From assembly GCF_950097975.1 (NCBI RefSeq), contig NZ_CATNHF010000001.1:682001-746000 (forward strand): DNA of 64,000 nucleotides. The letters run 5' to 3'. The position numbers and the translations under genes were made by a program. This document shows positions 37,833-46,800 of this stretch, in pieces; the first letter of the stretch is position 1; each line of letters starts with the position of its first letter. The notes under the pieces were generated by a model, which worked only from the letters and a program-made list of their open reading frames with translations, made no database searches and was not told the origin of the DNA. Source of the DNA: Microbacterium sp. T2.11-28 (GTDB lineage Bacteria; Actinomycetota; Actinomycetes; Actinomycetales; Microbacteriaceae).

Positions 37833-39437
37833 TCAGGCCGGGTCTTCCGGAGTCGTGAACGCCGGATCGCTGGCAGCGACGGCGGTGCGGGCGATCTCCC
37901 CCGCGAGCACGAGCCCGGTGACAGCCTCGAGCTCGGGCGACACGACGCGGTCGGGCCCGGGGCCCGCGACCGATCGGCGCACCAGGGCGCGCACCGCGCC
38001 CGTCACCGGGCCCGGCTGCAGCGGGGCGCGCAGGTCGAGGGCGCGGCAGCCGGTGATCACCTCGATCGCCAGCACCCGCGCGAGCCCGTCGATGCCGCGG
38101 CGCAGCTTCCGCGCCGCCGACCAGCCCATCGACACGTGGTCCTCCTGCATCGCCGACGACGGGATCGAGTCGACCGACGCGGGGACCGCGAGGCGCTTGA
38201 GCTCCGACACGATGCCGGCCGCCGCGTACTGCGCGATCATGAGGCCGGAGTCGACGCCCACCTCGTCGGCGAGGAACGGCGGCAGCCCGTGGCTGCGCGA
38301 GCGGTCGAGGGCGCGGTCGGTGCGGCGCTCCGAGATCGACGCCACGTCGGCGACCGCGATGGCGAGGAAGTCGAGCACGTAGGCGACCGGGGCGCCGTGG
38401 AAGTTGCCGTTGGACTCGACCCGTCCGTCTTCGGTGATCACGGGGTTGTCCACGACGGATGCCAGTTCGCGGCCCGCGATGGCGCGCGCATGATCGATCG
38501 TGTCGCGCGCGGCGCCGTGCACCTGGGGCGAGCACCGCAGCGAGTAGGCGTCCTGGACGCGCGTGCAGACGGCGGGGTCGCGGTGGCTGGCGACGATCGG
38601 CGACCCCGCGAGGAACGCCCGCAGGTTCGCCGCCGACGCGGCCTGGCCGAGCTGGGGTCGCAGCGCCATGAGGTCGGCGGCGAAGACGGCGTCGGTGCCG
38701 AGCTGGGACTCGATCGACAGCGCGGCCGCCGCGTCGGCGGTGACCAGGAGCGCGTCGAGGTCGTGGAGGGCGAGGGCGAGCATGCCCAGCATGCCGTCGG
38801 TGCCGTTGATGAGCGCGAGCCCCTCCTTCTCCTCCAGCAGGAGCGGGGCGATGCCGGCGGCGGCGAGCGCGTCGGCGGCGGGGACGGGATCGGGGAGGCC
38901 GGGGAGGCGCACCTCGCCCTCGCCGAGGGCCGCCAGCGCGACGTGCGAGAGCGGTGCCAGGTCGCCCGAGCAGCCGAGTGAGCCGTACTCGCGCACGATC
39001 GGGGTGATGCCCGCGTCGAGCATCTGCGTGTACGTCTCGACGACCACGGGCCGGACGCCGGTGTGCCCGGAGGCGAGCGTCTGGAGCCGCAGGAGCATGA
39101 GGGCGCGCACGACCTCGCGCTCCACTTCGGCTCCGGTGCCCGCCGCGTGGGAGCGGATGAGACTCGCCTGCAGCTGCCGGCGGCGCTCGGGGGCGATGAA
39201 CGTCGTCGCGAGCGCGCCGAAGCCGGTGGAGATGCCGTAGCGGGGCTCGGGGTCGTCCGCGAGACGTTCGACGAGCGCCCGGCTGCGCGCGACGCGGTCG
39301 AGGGCCTCGGGCGCGAGGCGCACGCGGGCGTCGTGCCGCGCGACCGCGACGACCTCGTCGATCGTGAGCGGCCGCGCCCCCACGGTGACGGCGGGGACGG
39401 CGTCTGTACGGGCGACGGTGGGGACAGCGGAGGCCAT
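37833..39437 (-). CDS. hutH: Histidine ammonia-lyase HutH
   Basis: A 534-residue lyase that deaminates histidine to urocanate. The MIO-forming Ala-Ser-Gly triplet region reads [14 protein letters not shown] near residue 158; it has CSGD, in which the triplet is Cys-Ser-Gly rather than Ala-Ser-Gly. [14 protein letters not shown] is the normal form. Other motifs: YGISTGFG near 79, [24 protein letters not shown] and [15 protein letters not shown] 39437 is 58 bp from the divergent IclR gene. The start codon context TGGAAT plus 6 nt may mean a leaderless mRNA. Confidence 0.95.
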   Translation of the reverse strand: MASAVPTVARTDAVPAVTVGARPLTIDEVVAVARHDARVRLAPEALDRVARSRALVERLADDPEPRYGISTGFGALATTFIAPERRRQLQASLIRSHAAGTGAEVEREVVRALMLLRLQTLASGHTGVRPVVVETYTQMLDAGITPIVREYGSLGCSGDLAPLSHVALAALGEGEVRLPGLPDPVPAADALAAAGIAPLLLEEKEGLALINGTDGMLGMLALALHDLDALLVTADAAAALSIESQLGTDAVFAADLMALRPQLGQAASAANLRAFLAGSPIVASHRDPAVCTRVQDAYSLRCSPQVHGAARDTIDHARAIAGRELASVVDNPVITEDGRVESNGNFHGAPVAYVLDFLAIAVADVASISERRTDRALDRSRSHGLPPFLADEVGVDSGLMIAQYAAAGIVSELKRLAVPASVDSIPSSAMQEDHVSMGWSAARKLRRGIDGLARVLAIEVITGCRALDLRAPLQPGPVTGAVRALVRRSVAGPGPDRVVSPELEAVTGLVLAGEIARTAVAASDPAFTTPEDPA

Positions 39438-39490
39438 GACCCGATTCCACTCGCCTCCAGAGCCGATCACCAGCGACTTCTGTCATCCTG

Positions 39491-39508
39491 TGTCTGTGAT
39501 CCCAGACA
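39491..39508. promoter_or_regulatory. Candidate operator for the IclR-type hut regulator
   Basis: TGTCTG and CAGACA flank 6 bp in the hutH/iclR divergent region, overlapping the iclR GTG at 39496. A weak -10 CATCCT lies 6 nt before that GTG. Confidence 0.5.
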
Positions 39509-40269
39509 GTTCCGACCGCCCGCAGGTGCCGGCCGCAGACCAGACGCTGCGCGTGCTGTCTTTCCTCGCCCGCCAGCGCGGCCCCGTCGCCGCCCGGACC
39601 ATCGCGGAGCAGCTGGCGATCCCCCGGTCCACGATCTACCACCTGCTGGGCGCCATGGCGCGGCACGGGTTCGTCGTGCACCTCGAGCCCGACCGTCGGT
39701 GGGGGCTCGGAACCGCCGCCTTCGAACTGGCCGGCGGCTACACCCGGCAGGAGCCGCTCGCGCGGCTCGGACGTCCGCTCGTGGCCGCTCTCGCCGACCG
39801 CACCGGCGAGAGCGCCCATCTGGCGGTGATGACCGGACGCGACGTGCTGTACATCGTCGAGGAGCGCGCGCCGCGTCGGCCCGCCCTCGTCACCGACGTC
39901 GGCGTGCGCCTTCCCGCCCATCTGACCGCCACCGGGCGCGCGATGCTCGCGCATCTTCCCCGCGAGCAGGTGCGCGCGCTCTATCCCGATGCCGCGGCGT
40001 TCTCGGACCGCACCGGCCGGGGGCCGGGACGGCCGAGCGAGCTTCGCGACCTGCTGCGCGGCAGCCGGGAGCGCGGCTACGCCACCGAGGACGGCGAGGT
40101 GACGATCGGCCTGCGCTCGGTGGGTGCTCCCGTGCTCGACCACACCGGCTGGCCCGCGGCGGCGATCGCCGTCACCTGGCCCGACGATGCCGACCGGGAC
40201 GCGGATCAGCTCGCCGCGCTGGCCGGTGAGGCGGCGCGCGAGCTGTCGCGTCGGATCGGCCGGCGGTGA
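39496..40269 (+). CDS. IclR-family regulator of hut genes
   Basis: A 257-residue IclR regulator. The winged HTH spans residues about 14-60 (DQTLRVLSFLARQRGPVAAR, then IAEQLAIPRSTIYHLLGAM). The effector domain has AHLAVMTGRDVLYI and PAHLTATGRAMLAHLP, with no Cys. It is divergent from hutH, and no other regulator is in the cluster, so histidine or urocanate is the likely effector (inference). GTG 39496 was chosen because it lies 3' of the divergent promoter; the open frame extends back into hutH only as a shadow. Confidence 0.92.
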   Translation: MIPDSSDRPQVPAADQTLRVLSFLARQRGPVAARTIAEQLAIPRSTIYHLLGAMARHGFVVHLEPDRRWGLGTAAFELAGGYTRQEPLARLGRPLVAALADRTGESAHLAVMTGRDVLYIVEERAPRRPALVTDVGVRLPAHLTATGRAMLAHLPREQVRALYPDAAAFSDRTGRGPGRPSELRDLLRGSRERGYATEDGEVTIGLRSVGAPVLDHTGWPAAAIAVTWPDDADRDADQLAALAGEAARELSRRIGRR

Positions 40270-40272
40270 TCG

Positions 40273-40294
40273 ACCCGCCGCACGGGCGGCGGGT
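40273..40294. terminator. Bidirectional terminator-like hairpin
   Basis: ACCCGCCG and CGGCGGGT flank a 6-nt loop between the convergent iclR and lacI-family genes. Confidence 0.6.
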
Positions 40295-40300
40295 GCGGGA

Positions 40301-41302
40301 TCAGCGGACGATGAGGCGCGGCTCCACGAGCACGTGCGCGCGGCCGGGGGTGGGGCTGCGCAGCGACACGGCGCCGGCATCCCCCATGAGGAGGTCGAGC
40401 GCCCCCGTCGCGACGCGCTCCGGCAGCTGCTCGACGCTCGACAGCCCCAGCGCCTCGGCGGCGGGGGTGTTGTCGAAACCGACGATCGGCAGCGAGGGGC
40501 ACCCGGCGGCGACCGCGGCGAGGTGGGCGCCGACGGCCAGCGAGTCGCTGACGCAGACCAGTGCGTCGATCGTCTGCGACGCCAGCGCCTCGGAGACCAC
40601 GCCGCGCGCCCGCGCGACGTTCTCCTCGCAGACGAGGCGCACGGCCTCCGCCCCCGCCGGAAGGCTCTCCCGCCAGCCGCGCTCGCGGTCGTCCCCGGTC
40701 CCCGATCCTTCGGGCCACCCCAGGAACGCCACCCGGGGCCCGGCGGTCGCGAGCGCATGACGCGTGGCGGCCGCGGTCCCGGCTGCGCCGTCGACGTCGA
40801 CCCACAGATGAGCGGGATCGGCGACGTCGTCGACTCCCCACGGACGACCGAACGAGACGAACGGCACGCCCCGCTCGATCAGCCAGGTCGTGCGCGGATC
40901 GCCGTGGAAGGTGCCCGTGATGACCACGCCGTCGATGTCGCCGCCGTCGCGGAGGTCGGCCATCTTTCGGATCTCCTCCTCGGGCGAGCGCGCGGCATAC
41001 AGCGTCACGCGCAGCCCCCGCTCGCCCGCGTGCTCCGTGAGGGCGTGGACGAAGCGGTCCAGGACGACCCCCGAGATGCCGCCGGCATAGGGATCGAGGT
41101 GGATGCCGATCGTCGAGCTGCGGCGCGTCCGCAGCCGGCGCGCCGAGGCGTGCGGCGCGTAGCCCAGGCGCTGGATGGCCGCCTGCACGCGCTCGCGCGT
41201 CTGCTCGCGCACGATCGCGGGCGAATTGAGGACGTTGCTGACCGTCTGCCGGGACACCCCGGCGGCGAGGGCGACGTCCTCGATGGTGGCGGGCCTGTTC
41301 AT
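40301..41302 (-). CDS. LacI-family repressor of the adjacent ABC/debranching operon
   Basis: A 333-residue LacI/GalR regulator. The HTH is IEDVALAAGVSRQTVSNVLN at residues about 7-26, with hinge APHASARRL. The core contains ITGTFHGDPRTTWLIERGVP and VGFDNTPAAEALGLSSV. It is divergent from the sugar-binding-protein operon at 41499; two TTGAAC-type palindromes in the shared gap are the probable operators. The gene product likely senses an oligosaccharide or a breakdown product of alpha-glucans. ATG 41302. Confidence 0.93.
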   Translation of the reverse strand: MNRPATIEDVALAAGVSRQTVSNVLNSPAIVREQTRERVQAAIQRLGYAPHASARRLRTRRSSTIGIHLDPYAGGISGVVLDRFVHALTEHAGERGLRVTLYAARSPEEEIRKMADLRDGGDIDGVVITGTFHGDPRTTWLIERGVPFVSFGRPWGVDDVADPAHLWVDVDGAAGTAAATRHALATAGPRVAFLGWPEGSGTGDDRERGWRESLPAGAEAVRLVCEENVARARGVVSEALASQTIDALVCVSDSLAVGAHLAAVAAGCPSLPIVGFDNTPAAEALGLSSVEQLPERVATGALDLLMGDAGAVSLRSPTPGRAHVLVEPRLIVR

Positions 41303-41361
41303 CGTCTCCTGGTCGTCGTCGGTCGGAGGAGGGCGGTCGTCCGCGGTCTGGACGGACGGTC

Positions 41362-41390
41362 TTGACGGAGGGGGCGACGACGCCTTATCT
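41362..41390 (+). promoter_or_regulatory. Promoter of the sugar ABC operon
   Basis: TTGACG (41362-41367), 17 bp, TTATCT (41385-41390). The predicted start is near 41398, just upstream of both operators. Confidence 0.65.
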
Positions 41391-41408
41391 TGTCAAGCAT
41401 TCCACAAT

Positions 41409-41420
41409 TTGAACGATCAA
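41409..41420. promoter_or_regulatory. LacI-type operator 1
   Basis: TTGAACGATCAA is a near palindrome just downstream of the promoter. Confidence 0.65.
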
Positions 41421-41440
41421 AGAAGTGCGCTCGCACGAAT

Positions 41441-41452
41441 ATGAACGTTCAA
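41441..41452. promoter_or_regulatory. LacI-type operator 2
   Basis: ATGAACGTTCAA has a perfect TGAACGTTCA core. Its centre lies 32 bp from operator 1, on the same helix face. Confidence 0.68.
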
Positions 41453-41498
41453 GCCATGTAACCCTGTGAGGGTTCCACACCGTTTCGAAGGAGATGCG

Positions 41499-42767
41499 AT
41501 GAAGCGACACACAGCACGGACGCTGCTCGCGACGGGAGGGCTCGCGGTCGTGGCCGCGCTGACCCTCACCGGCTGCGGCCAGGGATTCAGCGAGACCCCC
41601 GACCCGTCGGGATCGGCGGGGGGCGACGCCGGCAGCCTGACGTCGTCCGACGACGCCCTGACGATCATGATCGGCTCCAGCGGCGACGCTGAGACCAAGG
41701 CCGTGCAGGATGCGGTGGCCGCCTGGTCGGCGGAGTCCGGCGTCGAGGCCGAGGTCGTCGCGGCGACCAACCTCAGCGAGCAGCTCGCGCAGGGCTTCGC
41801 GGCCGGCTCCCCGCCGGACCTGTTCTACCAGTCCACCGACCAGCTGGCGGCCTACGCCGACAACGGATCGCTGCAGCCCTACGGCGACCTCCTGCCCAAT
41901 AAGGACGACTTCTACGAGTCGCTCGTGGCCAACTTCACCTACGACGGCACCTTCTACTGCGCGCCGAAGGACTTCTCGACGCTGCAGCTGATCATCAACC
42001 AGGGCCTGTGGGAGGAGGCGGGCCTCACCGAGGCGGACATCCCGACCACCTGGGAGGAGCTCGCCTCCGTCGCCGAGAAGCTCACGACCGGCGACACCAC
42101 CGGCCTCGTCTTCGGCGGCGAGTACGCGCGCATCGGAGCGTTCATGGCCCAGGCCGGCGGGCGCCTCGTCTCCGAGGACGGCACCACCGCCGAGGCCAAC
42201 AGCGACGCGAACGTCGAGGCGCTCGGCTACGTGCAGGAGCACCTGAAGGACGGCACGTTCGCCTACGCGGCCGATGTGGGCGCCGGCTGGGGCGGGGAGG
42301 CGTTCGGCAAGGAGCTCGGCGCGATGACGATCGAGGGCAACTGGATCACCGGCGCCCTCGGCGACTACCCCGATGTCGAGCCGCTCGTCGTGGAGCTGCC
42401 GGCCGGCCCCGCCGGTCAGGGCACGCTGCAGTTCACCAACTGCTGGGGCATGGCCGCCGACAGCCCGAACCAGCAGGCCGCCCTCGAGCTCGTCGAGTAC
42501 CTGACGAGCGCCGAGCAGCAGCTGGCGTTCTCCGAGGCCTTCGGCCCCATGCCGTCGGTGCAGTCCGCCGCCGACCAGTGGAAGGCCGACAACCCCGACC
42601 TCGTCGCCTTCCTCGACGGCTCGGCGTACGCACAGGGCGTCCCCACGAACAAGGGGTCGGCCGACGTCGTCACCGACTTCAACGCCCAGCTCGGCTCGCT
42701 GAAGACGGGTGACCCCAAGGCCATCCTCGACTCGGTGCAGTCGAACCTCGAGGCCATCGTCGGCTGA
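41499..42767 (+). CDS. Carbohydrate ABC transporter substrate-binding lipoprotein
   Basis: A 422-residue family-1 extracellular binding protein. The signal peptide ends in TLTGC (Cys near residue 26). The mature N-lobe has LTIMIGSSGDAETKAVQDAV and GSPPDLFYQSTDQLAAYAD. PTTWEELASVAEKLT and MTIEGNWITG are typical of maltose/oligosaccharide-type receptors. Start ATG 41499 follows GAAGGAGATG. Co-transcribed with two permeases and a debranching-type glycosidase, it probably captures a malto- or other gluco-oligosaccharide. No dedicated ATPase gene is in the operon, as is normal where a shared MsiK-type ATPase exists. Confidence 0.92.
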   Translation: MKRHTARTLLATGGLAVVAALTLTGCGQGFSETPDPSGSAGGDAGSLTSSDDALTIMIGSSGDAETKAVQDAVAAWSAESGVEAEVVAATNLSEQLAQGFAAGSPPDLFYQSTDQLAAYADNGSLQPYGDLLPNKDDFYESLVANFTYDGTFYCAPKDFSTLQLIINQGLWEEAGLTEADIPTTWEELASVAEKLTTGDTTGLVFGGEYARIGAFMAQAGGRLVSEDGTTAEANSDANVEALGYVQEHLKDGTFAYAADVGAGWGGEAFGKELGAMTIEGNWITGALGDYPDVEPLVVELPAGPAGQGTLQFTNCWGMAADSPNQQAALELVEYLTSAEQQLAFSEAFGPMPSVQSAADQWKADNPDLVAFLDGSAYAQGVPTNKGSADVVTDFNAQLGSLKTGDPKAILDSVQSNLEAIVG

Positions 42768-42772
42768 CGGAC

Positions 42773-43903
42773 ATGACCGCGCCCGTCACGCCGGCCGCGG
42801 CATCCACCCGTCCGGCCTCCACTCGGTCGCCCCGCTCCGGCGGGACGCACCGGGGGGAGGCCGGCGCGGGCTGGCTGTTCGTCTCGCCCGTCATCCTCAT
42901 CCTCGGCACGTTCCTGTTCGTGCCGGTGCTCATGGCCCTCTGGGTCAGCTTCTCCGACTGGTCGGGGCGCGGCAGCCCCCTCTCCTCGAACGTCTCGTTC
43001 GTCGGTCTCGACAACTATGCGACGATCACCACCGGCGGTCTCGCGACGCGCGACTTCGGCACGGCGCTGCGCAACAACGCCTGGTACGTGCTGCTCGTCG
43101 TGCCGCTGCAGACCGCGCTCGCCCTCTTCCTCGCGGTGCTCGTCAGCCGCCGCATGCTCCGTGCACGCGGCTTCTTCCGCACCGCCTTCTACTTCCCCTC
43201 GGTGACGAGCTCGGTCGCGATCACAGTGCTGTGGCTCTTCCTGTTCTCGTTCGCCGGGCCCGTCAACGGGATCATCGCCTGGTTCGGCGGCGAGGGACCG
43301 AACTGGTTCCGCGAGCCGACCGGGCTCGTGCACCTGGCGCTCGGCGCGTTCGGCATCACCAGCGGCCCCGACGCCCTGACCCAGAACACCGCGCTCGGCC
43401 TGTCGTGGTGGGACTGGCTCGCCGGCCCCTCCGTCGCGATGTTCGCGCTCATGCTGATGGCGGTGTTCACGACGAGCGGCACGTTCATGCTGCTGTTCAT
43501 CGCGGCGCTGCAGAACGTCGGCTACGAGCTGACCGAGGCGGCGATGATGGACGGCGCGAGCGCGTGGCAGCGGTTCTGGCGGATCACCCTCCCCCAGCTG
43601 CGACCGACGATCTTCACCGTCGTGACCCTGGGGCTCATCGGCTGCTGGCAGGTGTTCGACCAGATCTACACCGGGACCAAGGGCGACCCCGCCAAGACGA
43701 CGATGACACCGGCGTATCTGTCCTACACGGCCGCGTTCCGCGAGAACGACTGGGGCGTGGGTGCGGCGATCGCCTTCATCCTCTTCCTCATCATCATCAC
43801 GTTCACGCTCTTCCAGCGGTGGGTGCTGCGGGACCGTCCGGTCTCGCGCCGTCGCATCCGCGCCTACCAGAGCGCCACCTACCGGAAGGGGGCCACCTCG
43901 TGA
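42773..43903 (+). CDS. Carbohydrate ABC permease, MalF type
   Basis: A 376-residue permease with an N-terminal Pro/Ser/Arg-rich extension (about 40 residues) and six or seven helices. The EAA loop reads ELTEAAMMDGASAWQRFWRI near residue 260, with the consensus EAAxxDGA intact. A periplasmic insertion lies between helices 3 and 4 (residues about 165-215, with GGEGPNWFREPTGLVH). It pairs with the MalG-type subunit that overlaps it by 4 bp. ATG 42773 is 5 bp after the binding-protein stop. Confidence 0.93.
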   Translation: MTAPVTPAAASTRPASTRSPRSGGTHRGEAGAGWLFVSPVILILGTFLFVPVLMALWVSFSDWSGRGSPLSSNVSFVGLDNYATITTGGLATRDFGTALRNNAWYVLLVVPLQTALALFLAVLVSRRMLRARGFFRTAFYFPSVTSSVAITVLWLFLFSFAGPVNGIIAWFGGEGPNWFREPTGLVHLALGAFGITSGPDALTQNTALGLSWWDWLAGPSVAMFALMLMAVFTTSGTFMLLFIAALQNVGYELTEAAMMDGASAWQRFWRITLPQLRPTIFTVVTLGLIGCWQVFDQIYTGTKGDPAKTTMTPAYLSYTAAFRENDWGVGAAIAFILFLIIITFTLFQRWVLRDRPVSRRRIRAYQSATYRKGATS

Positions 43904-44811
43904 CCGACACCACCCTCGCGCGCGCCACGACGCCTCCCGTCGAACCGGCCCCCGCACCGTCGCGGCGCCGGCGTCGCTTCACCCTGCGAAGCGCAGCCGG
44001 TCAGGTCCTGCTCTACGCGATGATCGTCCTGCTCGCGGTCGTCTACATCTACCCGTTCCTCGTGCAGGTGGCGACCTCGTTCAAGACCGAGCAGGAGGCG
44101 GCGTCCAACCCGATCTCGCTGCTGCCGCAGACGTTCTCGATCGCCGCGTACGAGCGCCTGTTCCTCAACAGCGACTTCCCGCTGTGGTTCGCCAACTCCG
44201 CGGTCGTGACGATCCTCGTGACCCTCGGGCGCGTCTTCTTCGTCTCGCTCGCCGGCTACGCCCTCGCCCGGCTGCACTTCCGGGGCCGCGGATTCGTCTT
44301 CGCGATGGTGGTGGGCGTCATGGCGGTGCCGGCGGTCGTCCTGCTCATCCCGAAGTTCCTCGTGCTCAACCAGATCGGCATCTACGACTCCTACACGGGC
44401 ATGGTGCTGCCGCTGCTGGTCGACGCCGCGGGCGTGTTCATCATGAAGAACTTCTTCGAGTCGATCCCGGCCTCGGTCGAGGAGCAGGCGCGCATCGACG
44501 GAGCCGGCACGTTCCGCGTGTTCTGGTCGATCGTCCTGCCGATGGCGCGGCCCGCGCTCGTGACGATCATCATCCTGTCCTTCCAGGGATCGTGGAACGA
44601 GCTCAGCCACTTCATCGTGGCGACCCAGTCGCCCGAGCTCACCACCCTGACCAAGGGCGTGGCCTCGCTCGCATCGGGACAGCTCAGTCAGGGCACGCAG
44701 TACCCGCTGAAGCTCGCGGCGGCGGCGATCATGACGATCCCGGTCGCGGTCCTCTTCTTCATCTTCCAGAAACGCATCATGAACACCAGCGAAGGAGCAG
44801 TGAAGGGATGA
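43900..44811 (+). CDS. Carbohydrate ABC permease, MalG type
   Basis: A 303-residue permease with six helices, beginning at GQVLLYAMIVLLAVVYIYPF. The EAA loop reads SVEEQARIDGAGTFRVFW near residue 192. GTG 43900 overlaps the MalF-type stop (GTGA), and the stop overlaps the next ATG (ATGA), so the three downstream genes are translationally coupled. It works with the partner permease and an ATPase encoded elsewhere. Confidence 0.93.
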   Translation: MTDTTLARATTPPVEPAPAPSRRRRRFTLRSAAGQVLLYAMIVLLAVVYIYPFLVQVATSFKTEQEAASNPISLLPQTFSIAAYERLFLNSDFPLWFANSAVVTILVTLGRVFFVSLAGYALARLHFRGRGFVFAMVVGVMAVPAVVLLIPKFLVLNQIGIYDSYTGMVLPLLVDAAGVFIMKNFFESIPASVEEQARIDGAGTFRVFWSIVLPMARPALVTIIILSFQGSWNELSHFIVATQSPELTTLTKGVASLASGQLSQGTQYPLKLAAAAIMTIPVAVLFFIFQKRIMNTSEGAVKG

Positions 44812-46703
44812 CGGACGGACTCCAGCCGTTCCTGTCGGATCGGGTGGTGGCGCTCAGCGCCCCCACGCAGACGTGGTCGGGAGCGGACGGCGACATGGGC
44901 GCCGCGCCGATCGACGGCGTCTACCACGGCGACACGAGGTTCATCCGCGGGGTGGAGCTCCGCTACCTCGACGCGGAGGGGCTCGAGGTGCGGCCCGAAT
45001 GGGTGCGCGCGAGCGTCCCGGCCGCGACCGAGGTGCGCTTCGACGCGCTGCTGCGGGGCGTCGACGACCGGTGGCCCGATCCGAAGGTCCGGCTGGAGCG
45101 CGTGCGCCGGGTCGCCGACGGCACGGTCTCCGAGACGCTGACCGTGCGCTCCCACCTCGACGCGCCGCTGCGGCTGGCGCTGCGCGTCGCCGTGACCCCC
45201 GACTTCTCCCCTCTGCAGGAGGTCAAGGCGGGGGCGCCCGCGCCCGGCGGGTGGACCGCCGCCGCCGACGCGCCGGGCACGGTGGTCGTGCGCCGCGGCG
45301 AGGCGGACCTGACGCTGACGGCCCCGGACGGCGAGGTCACCGTCGCGGCGGACGACCTGAGCGTCGCGTGGACGCTCGAGGTGCCCGCACGCGGCGTCGC
45401 CGAGGTCGCGTGGACGGTCGCGCTGCACGACCCGTCGCTGGTCGTGCGCGGCGTCGCCGACCCGGCGCCGTGGAGCGTGCCGCCCGCACCCGCATCCGCC
45501 GACCCGCGCCTCGGCCGGTGGCTGACCCAGGCCCTCGGCGACCTGGAGGCCCTGCGCCTGGCACTCCCGGACCACCCGGACGACGTCTTCTACGCCGCCG
45601 GGGCCCCGTGGTTCTTCACCCTCTTCGGGCGCGACTCCCTCTGGGCCGCGCGCCTCATGCTGCCCGTCGACCGCTCGATCGCGGCGTCCACGCTCCGCGT
45701 CCTCGCGCGCCTCCAGGGAACCGCGACGACGCCCGCGACGGCCGAGCAGCCCGGCAAGATCATGCACGAGCTGCGGTCGGACACCCTCTCGATGCCCGGC
45801 GAGGGGATCGAGCTCCCGCCGCTGTACTACGGCACGGTCGATGCGACCCCGCTGTGGGTGTGTCTCCTGGCCGATGCGGCGCGGCTCGGCATGCCGGACG
45901 GCGAGGTGGAGGAGCTGCTCCCTGCGCTGGAGCGCGCGCTGGCGTGGATCGTCGAGAGCGCCGGCGAGGACGGATTCCTGGATTACGTCGACGAGACGGG
46001 CCACGGCCTGTCGAACCAGGGCTGGAAGGACTCGGGCGACTCGATCCAGTGGCGCGACGGCCGGCTCGCCGACGGCCCGATCGCCCTCAGCGAGGTCCAG
46101 GGCTACGCCTACGAGGCCGCTCTCGGCGGCGCCGACCTGCTCGACCGCTTCGGGCGCGCGGGCGGCGAGGCGCTGCGCGCGTGGGCCGCGGGCCTGAAAC
46201 GCCGCTTCGCCGAGCGGTTCTGGGTCACCACCCCCGAGGGCCGCTACCCGGCCATCGCCCTCGACCGGGACGGCCGCGCCGTCGACACCCTCACCTCGAA
46301 CGCGGGGCACCTGCTCGGCACCGGAATCCTGGAGCCCGCGGAAGAGCAGGCGATCGCCGCGCTCATGGTGGCTCCCCCGATGTCGTCGGGGTTCGGCCTG
46401 CGGACCCTGTCGACCGGCGCCGCGGGCTACTGGCCGCTCAGCTACCACGGCGGCAGTGTCTGGACGCACGACACCGCCATCGTCGCGCGCGGCATGGCCC
46501 TGGCGGGTCGCACGACCGAGGCGCGCGCGCTCGTGACGGGACTGCTCGCGGCGGCCGAGGCGTTCGACTACCGGGTGCCCGAGCTGCACGCGGGCGACGC
46601 GGCATCCGACGTGCGCGCTCCCGCGCCGTATCCGGCGGCGTGTCGCCCGCAGGCGTGGTCGGCCGCCGCCGCCGTCACCGCCTGGGAGATCCTGCGCGGC
46701 TGA
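44808..46703 (+). CDS. Glycogen-debranching-type glycosidase (amylo-alpha-1,6-glucosidase-like)
   Basis: A 631-residue cytosolic enzyme. The N-terminal beta-sandwich (residues 1-220) resembles the GDE_N_bis domain, starting LSDRVVALSAPTQTW and containing YHGDTRFIRGVELRYLD. A six-hairpin (alpha/alpha)6 barrel of GH15/GH63-like type follows, with APWFFTLFGRDSLWAARLML near 265, NQGWKDSGDSIQWRDG near 405, the probable acid in EVQGYAYEA, and GGSVWTHDTAIVARGMAL near the end. It is last in the importer operon, so it probably processes the imported oligosaccharide. Exact linkage specificity is not predictable. Confidence 0.87.
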   Translation: MTDGLQPFLSDRVVALSAPTQTWSGADGDMGAAPIDGVYHGDTRFIRGVELRYLDAEGLEVRPEWVRASVPAATEVRFDALLRGVDDRWPDPKVRLERVRRVADGTVSETLTVRSHLDAPLRLALRVAVTPDFSPLQEVKAGAPAPGGWTAAADAPGTVVVRRGEADLTLTAPDGEVTVAADDLSVAWTLEVPARGVAEVAWTVALHDPSLVVRGVADPAPWSVPPAPASADPRLGRWLTQALGDLEALRLALPDHPDDVFYAAGAPWFFTLFGRDSLWAARLMLPVDRSIAASTLRVLARLQGTATTPATAEQPGKIMHELRSDTLSMPGEGIELPPLYYGTVDATPLWVCLLADAARLGMPDGEVEELLPALERALAWIVESAGEDGFLDYVDETGHGLSNQGWKDSGDSIQWRDGRLADGPIALSEVQGYAYEAALGGADLLDRFGRAGGEALRAWAAGLKRRFAERFWVTTPEGRYPAIALDRDGRAVDTLTSNAGHLLGTGILEPAEEQAIAALMVAPPMSSGFGLRTLSTGAAGYWPLSYHGGSVWTHDTAIVARGMALAGRTTEARALVTGLLAAAEAFDYRVPELHAGDAASDVRAPAPYPAACRPQAWSAAAAVTAWEILRG

Positions 46704-46711
46704 GGCCGTGC

Positions 46712-46799
46712 CGTTTCGTCTCGGTCGCTCCGCTCCCTCGCTCGACGACCGGACCGCCCGCGGACCCCGGTCGTTGAGCGAGCGCAGCGAGACGAAACG
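46712..46799. repeat. Long imperfect inverted repeat between convergent genes
   Basis: The left arm (46712-46752) and right arm (46767-46799) pair over CGTTTCGTCTCG, a GCTC-rich middle and GACGACCGG. The left arm is 8 nt longer. It could act as a bidirectional terminator. A 17-bp piece of the right arm recurs at 24317-24333, marking it as a dispersed element. Confidence 0.8.
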
Positions 46800-46800
46800 C

